Shown here piece by piece: positions 5,813 through 9,299 of a DNA stretch of 9,299 bases (position 1 is its first letter; the number at the start of each line of letters is the position of its first letter). The notes beneath the pieces were generated by a model that saw only the letters and a program-made list of their open reading frames with translations, did no database searches and was not told where the DNA came from. The stretch lies in NCBI GenBank assembly GCA_946481025.1, contig CAMLNA010000157.1, forward strand, positions 1-9,299, written 5' to 3'. Made by a program: the position numbers and the translations under genes. This stretch comes from an uncultured Rivibacter sp. (GTDB lineage Bacteria; Pseudomonadota; Gammaproteobacteria; Burkholderiales; Burkholderiaceae).

Positions 5813-6970
5813 ATGCTCGACGCCCAGACGCTCTTCTTCTCGATGTGGGTCAACGTGACCCTGACGAGCATCGCGCTGGTCGTGGGGGTGCATTGGGGGC
5901 AGAAGACGCGGCGCAGCGGCATTCATGCATGGAGCGCGGCGCTGCTGTGCCAGTCGGTCGGCTGGGCGTTGCTGATGCTGGCCTTCAAGGGCTTGCCGCG
6001 CGAGCTCTCCACGCTGGGGGCCGGTGCCCTCGTGGGCAGTGTGAGCTTCATGTACGTCGCGGCGCAGTCCTACCTGGGCCGGCGGGTTCGCATGTGGTGG
6101 GCGGTCGGGCCGCCGGCTGTCGCCACGCTGGCGCACTGGCTCGTGTTCCAGCACTTCGGGGCCCGCATCGCGGTCGTCAACGGCGTGCTCGGCGTGCAGA
6201 TGGCCTGGCTGGCCTGGCTGCTGTTGCGGGCCGGTGGCGCCACCGGATGGCGCTGGCGCTGGCTGGCCGGTGCGGGCCTTGCGGCCTCGGCGCCGCTCGT
6301 GCTCGGCCGCATGGCCCTGGTGCTGTGGGCGCCGGAGCATTACCCGGCGTTCGATTCGCCGCACTGGCTCAATGTGCTGGGGCTGGTGGTGAACAACGCC
6401 TGCCTGACCATCGGCACGCTGGCCTTTCTGCTGGCGCATCGCGACGAAGCCGAGCAGGCCTTGAAGCGGCTCGCCACCGTCGATGGCCTCACCGGCGTGC
6501 TCAACCGCCGCACGCTGCTTGAACGGGCCGACGAGCAGGCCCAGCTGGCGCGGCGGCACGGCCAGCCGCTCACCGTGCTGATGCTGGACCTGGACCATTT
6601 CAAGCAGATCAACGACACGCGCGGGCACCCCGCGGGCGACCGCGCGCTGGAGTTGTTCGCCGAGGCGCTGCGGCTCACCGTGCGGCAGCCGGACCTGGTC
6701 GGTCGGTACGGCGGCGAGGAGTTCTGCGTGGTGTTGACGATGTCGGGCCTCGACGCTGCGCGGGAGGTCGACGCGCGCCTGCGCGAACGGCTGGCCAACG
6801 AGGTCGGCCCGCTGCTCGGTTTCACGATCGGTTTCAGTGCCGGCGCGACCACGCTGCAACCCGGCGACGCCGACCTGCGCCCCGTGATCGCACGCGCCGA
6901 CCGGGCGTTGTATGCCGCCAAGGCCGGCGGGCGGGGCCGGCTCGTGCTGGACGGCACACATTCCGCCTGA
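5813..6970 (+). CDS. Seven-helix membrane diguanylate cyclase (GGDEF)
   Basis: Makes cyclic di-GMP from two GTP, the second messenger controlling motility and biofilm formation. Seen in 385 residues: seven hydrophobic helices at about 7-28, 37-58, 65-88, 94-115, 119-139, 150-173 and 185-208; a short charged linker helix; then a GGDEF domain beginning DGLTGVLNRR at 224, with the metal-binding segment LDLDHFKQIND (Asp259, Asn267) and the active-site signature GGEEF at 300-304, a variant compatible with activity. RQPD at 291-294 fits the RxxD inhibitory site five residues before the signature, so product inhibition is likely. The sensor helices do not match a named module that I recognise and carry no large periplasmic domain. 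The ATG at 5813 lacks a good ribosome binding site. A GTG at 5759, overlapping the previous gene, would add 18 residues. Short spacing suggests co-transcription with the upstream genes. Confidence 0.93.
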   Translation: MLDAQTLFFSMWVNVTLTSIALVVGVHWGQKTRRSGIHAWSAALLCQSVGWALLMLAFKGLPRELSTLGAGALVGSVSFMYVAAQSYLGRRVRMWWAVGPPAVATLAHWLVFQHFGARIAVVNGVLGVQMAWLAWLLLRAGGATGWRWRWLAGAGLAASAPLVLGRMALVLWAPEHYPAFDSPHWLNVLGLVVNNACLTIGTLAFLLAHRDEAEQALKRLATVDGLTGVLNRRTLLERADEQAQLARRHGQPLTVLMLDLDHFKQINDTRGHPAGDRALELFAEALRLTVRQPDLVGRYGGEEFCVVLTMSGLDAAREVDARLRERLANEVGPLLGFTIGFSAGATTLQPGDADLRPVIARADRALYAAKAGGRGRLVLDGTHSA

Positions 6971-7011
6971 CGCCGCGCCCCTGCTGGTCGCGCGGGGTTG
7001 GGGCCGACGCC

Positions 7012-7017
7012 TACAAT
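7012..7017 (+). promoter_or_regulatory. -10-like element immediately upstream of tldD
   Basis: TACAAT matches the -10 consensus at five of six bases and ends 6 bases before the tldD ATG at 7024. Transcription from it would start at or within a base or two of the ATG. No ribosome binding site is present before the ATG, which fits a leaderless mRNA. No good -35 is found at 16-18 bases upstream. Confidence 0.45.
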
Positions 7018-7023
7018 CGATTC

Positions 7024-8487
7024 ATGATTTCGCGCGAACCCACCCTCGAACGCCTGGCCATTGCCAAGTCATTGCTGCTCGAACCCTTCGGGCTCGACGA
7101 GACACAGCTCGCGCAGGCGTTGCGGGTGATCGGCGAGCACCGCATCGACGACGCCGACCTCTACTTCCAGTACACGCGCAGCGAAGGCTGGAGCCTGGAG
7201 GAGGGCATCGTGAAGTCCGGCAGCTTCGGCATCGACCAGGGCGTGGGCGTGCGTGCGGTGGCCGGCGAGAAAACCGCGTTCGCGTATTCCGACGACATCT
7301 CCGAGGCCGCGCTGCTCGACGCGGCGCGCACCGTGCGCACCATCGCCGCCGCCGGCCAGAGCCGCCGCGTGAAGGTGGGCGGCGCCGGCAACGTGGCCGG
7401 CAGCCGGGTGCTCTATGCGCCGATGGACCCGATCGCCACGCTCGACAGCACGCAGAAGGTGGCGTTGCTCGAGCGCGTCGAGAAGCTGGCCCGCGCCCGC
7501 GACCCGCGCGTCGTGCAGGTCATGGCCGGCCTGATGGGCGAATACGACGTGGTGCTGGTGGCGCGCGCCGACGGCACCATCGCGGCCGACGTGCGGCCGC
7601 TCGTGCGCCTGTCGGTGACGGTGATCGCCGAGCAGAACGGGCGCCGGGAAGTCGGCTCCGGTGGCGGCGGCGGCCGCTTCGGGCTGGGCTACTTCCAGGA
7701 CAACGTGATCGAGGAATACGTCAACGACGCCGTGAATGCCGCGCTGACCAACCTCGAAAGCCGCCCGGCCCCGGCCGGCGAGATGACCGTGGTGCTCGGC
7801 CCCGGCTGGCCGGGCGTGCTGCTGCACGAGGCGATCGGTCATGGCCTCGAAGGCGACTTCAACCGCAAGGGCTCCAGTGCGTTCTCGGGCCGCATCGGCG
7901 AGCGCGTGGCGGCCAAGGGTGTCACGGTGCTGGACGACGGCACCATCCCCGACCGGCGCGGCTCGCTCAACATCGACGACGAAGGCAACGCGTCGCAGCG
8001 CAACGTGCTGATCGAGGACGGCATCCTGAAGGGCTACATCCAGGACGCGATGAACGCCCGCCTGATGCGCGTCAAGCCCACCGGCAACGGCCGCCGCGAG
8101 AGCTACGCCCACGTGCCGATGCCGCGCATGACCAACACCTACATGCTGGCCGGCGACAAGACGCGCGACGAGATCGTCGCGAGCATGAAGAAGGGGCTGT
8201 ACGCCACCAACTTCGGCGGCGGCCAGGTCGACATCACGAGTGGCAAGTTCGTGTTCTCGGCGAGCGAGGCCTACTGGGTCGAGAACGGCAAGATCCAGTA
8301 CCCGGTGAAGGGCGCCACCATCATCGGCAACGGCCCCGACGCGCTGACCCGCGTGACGATGATCGGCAACGACCTCGAACTCGATACCGGCGTGGGCACC
8401 TGCGGCAAGGAAGGCCAGAGCGTGCCGGTCGGTGTCGGCCAGCCGACGCTGCGCATCGATGGGCTGACGGTCGGCGGCACCGCCTGA
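7024..8487 (+). CDS. tldD: Metalloprotease subunit TldD
   Basis: TldD pairs with TldE (PmbA) to form a zinc-dependent cytoplasmic protease that degrades unfolded peptides through a narrow channel; in E. coli it matures microcin B17 and helps degrade the antitoxin CcdA. The 487-residue product has family length. Seen: DADLYFQYTRSEGWSLEEG near the N-terminus; a glycine-rich GSGGGGGRFGLGYF loop; the HExxxH motif HEAIGHGLEGDF with His268, Glu269 and His273; RMTNTYMLAGD; and Cys460 in GVGTCGKEGQ, the expected extra zinc ligand near the C-terminus. These metal-binding residues separate TldD from TldE, which lacks them. No tldE is in the window; in many proteobacteria it lies elsewhere. The gene has its own -10-like element and no ribosome binding site, so it is probably transcribed separately from the cyclase gene 53 bases upstream. 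Confidence 0.97.
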   Translation: MISREPTLERLAIAKSLLLEPFGLDETQLAQALRVIGEHRIDDADLYFQYTRSEGWSLEEGIVKSGSFGIDQGVGVRAVAGEKTAFAYSDDISEAALLDAARTVRTIAAAGQSRRVKVGGAGNVAGSRVLYAPMDPIATLDSTQKVALLERVEKLARARDPRVVQVMAGLMGEYDVVLVARADGTIAADVRPLVRLSVTVIAEQNGRREVGSGGGGGRFGLGYFQDNVIEEYVNDAVNAALTNLESRPAPAGEMTVVLGPGWPGVLLHEAIGHGLEGDFNRKGSSAFSGRIGERVAAKGVTVLDDGTIPDRRGSLNIDDEGNASQRNVLIEDGILKGYIQDAMNARLMRVKPTGNGRRESYAHVPMPRMTNTYMLAGDKTRDEIVASMKKGLYATNFGGGQVDITSGKFVFSASEAYWVENGKIQYPVKGATIIGNGPDALTRVTMIGNDLELDTGVGTCGKEGQSVPVGVGQPTLRIDGLTVGGTA

Positions 8488-8552
8488 CCTGCGCCATCCC
8501 GCGCGGCTTCGAGAGCTTTCTCACGCCGGCCGCCGCTGTAGGACGGCATGCC

Positions 8553-8581
8553 TTGCACCCCCGTGGGCGAGCCGCTACGCT
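8553..8581 (+). promoter_or_regulatory. Weak candidate promoter of the 8618 gene
   Basis: TTGCAC (8553-8558) and TACGCT (8576-8581) are spaced by 17 bases. Each matches three of six consensus bases, so only the spacing is convincing. The start would lie about 30 bases before the ATG at 8618. Confidence 0.2.
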
Positions 8582-8617
8582 GGTGCGTCCAGGGGCCCCC
8601 ATGCCTTTGGGTCTGCC

Positions 8618-9112
8618 ATGTCCGAAGATCCGCCGCCGCCCCCTGCACCACGCCCTCCGCCCGACCCGGCGGTGCTGGAGCGTGCCGAGCGCGTCAACAA
8701 CGACCTGATGAAGTTCGTGCGCCAGGTGCGCACGGCCACGGGGCCGGTGCGCGCCAAGCTGCAGCAGGACATGCGCGCGCGGCTCGAGGCCGAGCGCGCC
8801 GCGCTGCTCGGCGGGCGGCACGTGCTGCCCGAGACGCTGCGCCACTATGCGGTGACCTTCACCGAGGTGCAGTGGATGCTCGATGCGTGGATCGAAGCCA
8901 CCGAGCGCAACAAGGACGACCAGGAGTACCGCCGCGATTTCGTCGACGTGGCGACCCGCATGCTCGGTGAACTCGAGGTGCTGCGGCAGCCCGACCCGGC
9001 GCTCGATCCGCCCGGGCGCCGCCCCGGCTGGTGGTCGGCCATCACCCGCGGCCTGCGCCCCGGCGAGGCCCCGGACGCGCGAGACCCCGGCGATCCGGAC
9101 CTGGTCATTTGA
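8618..9112 (+). CDS. Hypothetical soluble helical protein
   Basis: I do not recognise the family. The 164-residue product opens with a Pro-rich stretch (about 5-20). A mostly helical core follows (about 21-127): VNNDLMKFVRQVRTATGP, an Arg/Glu-rich amphipathic segment, then LRHYAVTFTEVQWMLDAWIEATE and YRRDFVDVATRMLGELEVL. It ends in a disordered, Pro/Asp-rich tail with one RRPGWWSAITRGL patch. There is no signal peptide, membrane helix, cysteine cluster or catalytic motif. Codon use has the same G/C third-position bias as its neighbours, and the reading frame is open throughout, which supports a real gene. No ribosome binding site precedes the ATG. It lies 130 bases after tldD and before a palindromic repeat and the putative leader, so it may be a stand-alone unit. 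Confidence 0.7.
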   Translation: MSEDPPPPPAPRPPPDPAVLERAERVNNDLMKFVRQVRTATGPVRAKLQQDMRARLEAERAALLGGRHVLPETLRHYAVTFTEVQWMLDAWIEATERNKDDQEYRRDFVDVATRMLGELEVLRQPDPALDPPGRRPGWWSAITRGLRPGEAPDARDPGDPDLVI

Positions 9113-9122
9113 CCCACCCCTA

Positions 9123-9185
9123 CGGCCTTCGGCCGCCCCTCGAGGGGCGACGCTGACGGACCGGCGAAGCCGGATCCGTGGCGTC
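9123..9185. repeat. Cluster of palindromes, REP-like intergenic element
   Basis: Three inverted repeats abut. CGGCC-TTC-GGCCG spans 9123-9135. The perfect 14-base palindrome GCCCCTCGAGGGGC spans 9135-9148. An imperfect hairpin spans 9149-9185, with GACGC/GCGTC, ACGGA/TCCGT and CCGGC/GCCGG arms around a GAA loop and small bulges. No T tract follows, so it is not a classical terminator, though it would still fold strongly in RNA. Its form fits the REP/BIME-type repeats scattered between genes in many proteobacteria; copy number cannot be judged from one window. Confidence 0.55.
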
Positions 9186-9227
9186 ACTCGGGCGGAGCCG
9201 TTGCTGATCGTGCGGTTGCTTGTGCGC

Positions 9228-9258
9228 TTGACGCGCTGTGGCGGGTGCGTGCTACATT
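9228..9258 (+). promoter_or_regulatory. Promoter with extended -10 before the final ATG
   Basis: TTGACG (9228-9233) matches the -35 consensus at five of six bases. TACATT (9253-9258) is preceded by TGC, giving an extended -10. The spacer is 19 bases, longer than ideal, which the TG extension could offset. The -10 ends 7 bases before the ATG at 9266, so the transcript may begin at that ATG. Confidence 0.5.
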
Positions 9259-9265
9259 ACCGCCC

Positions 9266-9299
9266 ATGCTTCGCGCAGCCCGCTTCTTCTTCTTTTACT
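9266..9299 (+). CDS. Start of a reading frame cut by the window end; possible Phe leader peptide
   Basis: Only eleven codons are visible, reading MLRAARFFFFY. It follows a promoter-like sequence directly, with no ribosome binding site. Four consecutive Phe codons and a Tyr close to the start resemble attenuator peptides such as PheL and PheM of enteric bacteria, in which ribosome stalling at Phe codons controls a downstream aromatic amino acid or phenylalanyl-tRNA synthetase operon. The other reading is an ordinary protein starting with an N-terminal membrane anchor (RAAR followed by hydrophobic residues). The sequence ends before any hairpin or terminator that would decide. Confidence 0.4.
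   Translation, partial: MLRAARFFFFY

Noticed and set aside
5486..6961. 491-codon minus-strand frame opposite the GGDEF gene
   Set aside because: It lies opposite well-conserved GGDEF motifs, and its translation is His/Arg/Gln-rich with no recognisable fold.
7069..8112. 347-codon minus-strand frame antisense to tldD
   Set aside because: Opposite the HExxxH region of a conserved gene, with no ribosome binding site or domain.
6912..8708. 598-codon plus-strand frame overlapping tldD
   Set aside because: It is an off-frame reading of tldD, almost entirely Arg/Gly/Ala/Pro; tldD motifs are in the other frame.
9149..9185. Intrinsic terminator of the 8618 gene
   Set aside because: The hairpin is strong but no T tract follows either arm, so I record it as part of a palindromic repeat instead.

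Overview
The window looks like ordinary chromosomal DNA from a high-GC betaproteobacterium, most likely a Burkholderiales member of the Rubrivivax/Leptothrix/Ideonella type. This is inferred from the strong G/C third-position bias in every convincing gene, the gene families present, and promoter style; no rRNA or other taxonomic marker is present. I see no mobile element, CRISPR array, tRNA or rRNA.

Layout. (1) Positions 212-1612 (+) encode a class II fumarase, fumC, with a clear ribosome binding site. (2) A bidirectional terminator hairpin (1728-1760) separates it from a convergent gene, 1798-2223 (-), for a small RRM RNA-binding protein with a long glycine-rich tail. (3) A 358-base divergent intergenic region (2224-2581) carries candidate promoters for both directions. 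(4) Four genes then run rightward with short gaps or overlaps and look like one operon: a membrane-anchored double zinc-ribbon protein (2582-3712), a polytopic membrane protein with a C-terminal zinc ribbon (3731-4990), a BtuF-like helical-backbone metal/cobalamin-binding protein lacking a signal peptide (4990-5790), and a seven-helix membrane GGDEF diguanylate cyclase (5813-6970). (5) tldD, the TldD subunit of the TldD/TldE protease (7024-8487), follows with a -10-like TACAAT so close to its ATG that the mRNA may be leaderless. (6) An unrecognised 164-residue protein (8618-9112) follows. (7) A compact set of palindromes (9123-9185) resembles a REP-type repeat. (8) At the right edge a promoter-like sequence leads into an ATG whose first codons read MLRAARFFFFY, suggestive of a phenylalanine attenuation leader peptide cut off by the window end.

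How the parts relate. fumC, the RRM gene and tldD are housekeeping or stress genes without obvious functional links to each other. The two zinc-ribbon proteins are the least explained part. Their three ribbons have identical cysteine spacing (C-X2-C-X10-C-X2-C), lie at the N-terminus of one protein and the C-terminus of the next, and are all predicted to be cytoplasmic. The first protein also ends in a symmetric four-cysteine motif predicted to be periplasmic. These, and the possible Phe leader, are the observations most worth a second look. I do not see a clear new defence or mobile system.
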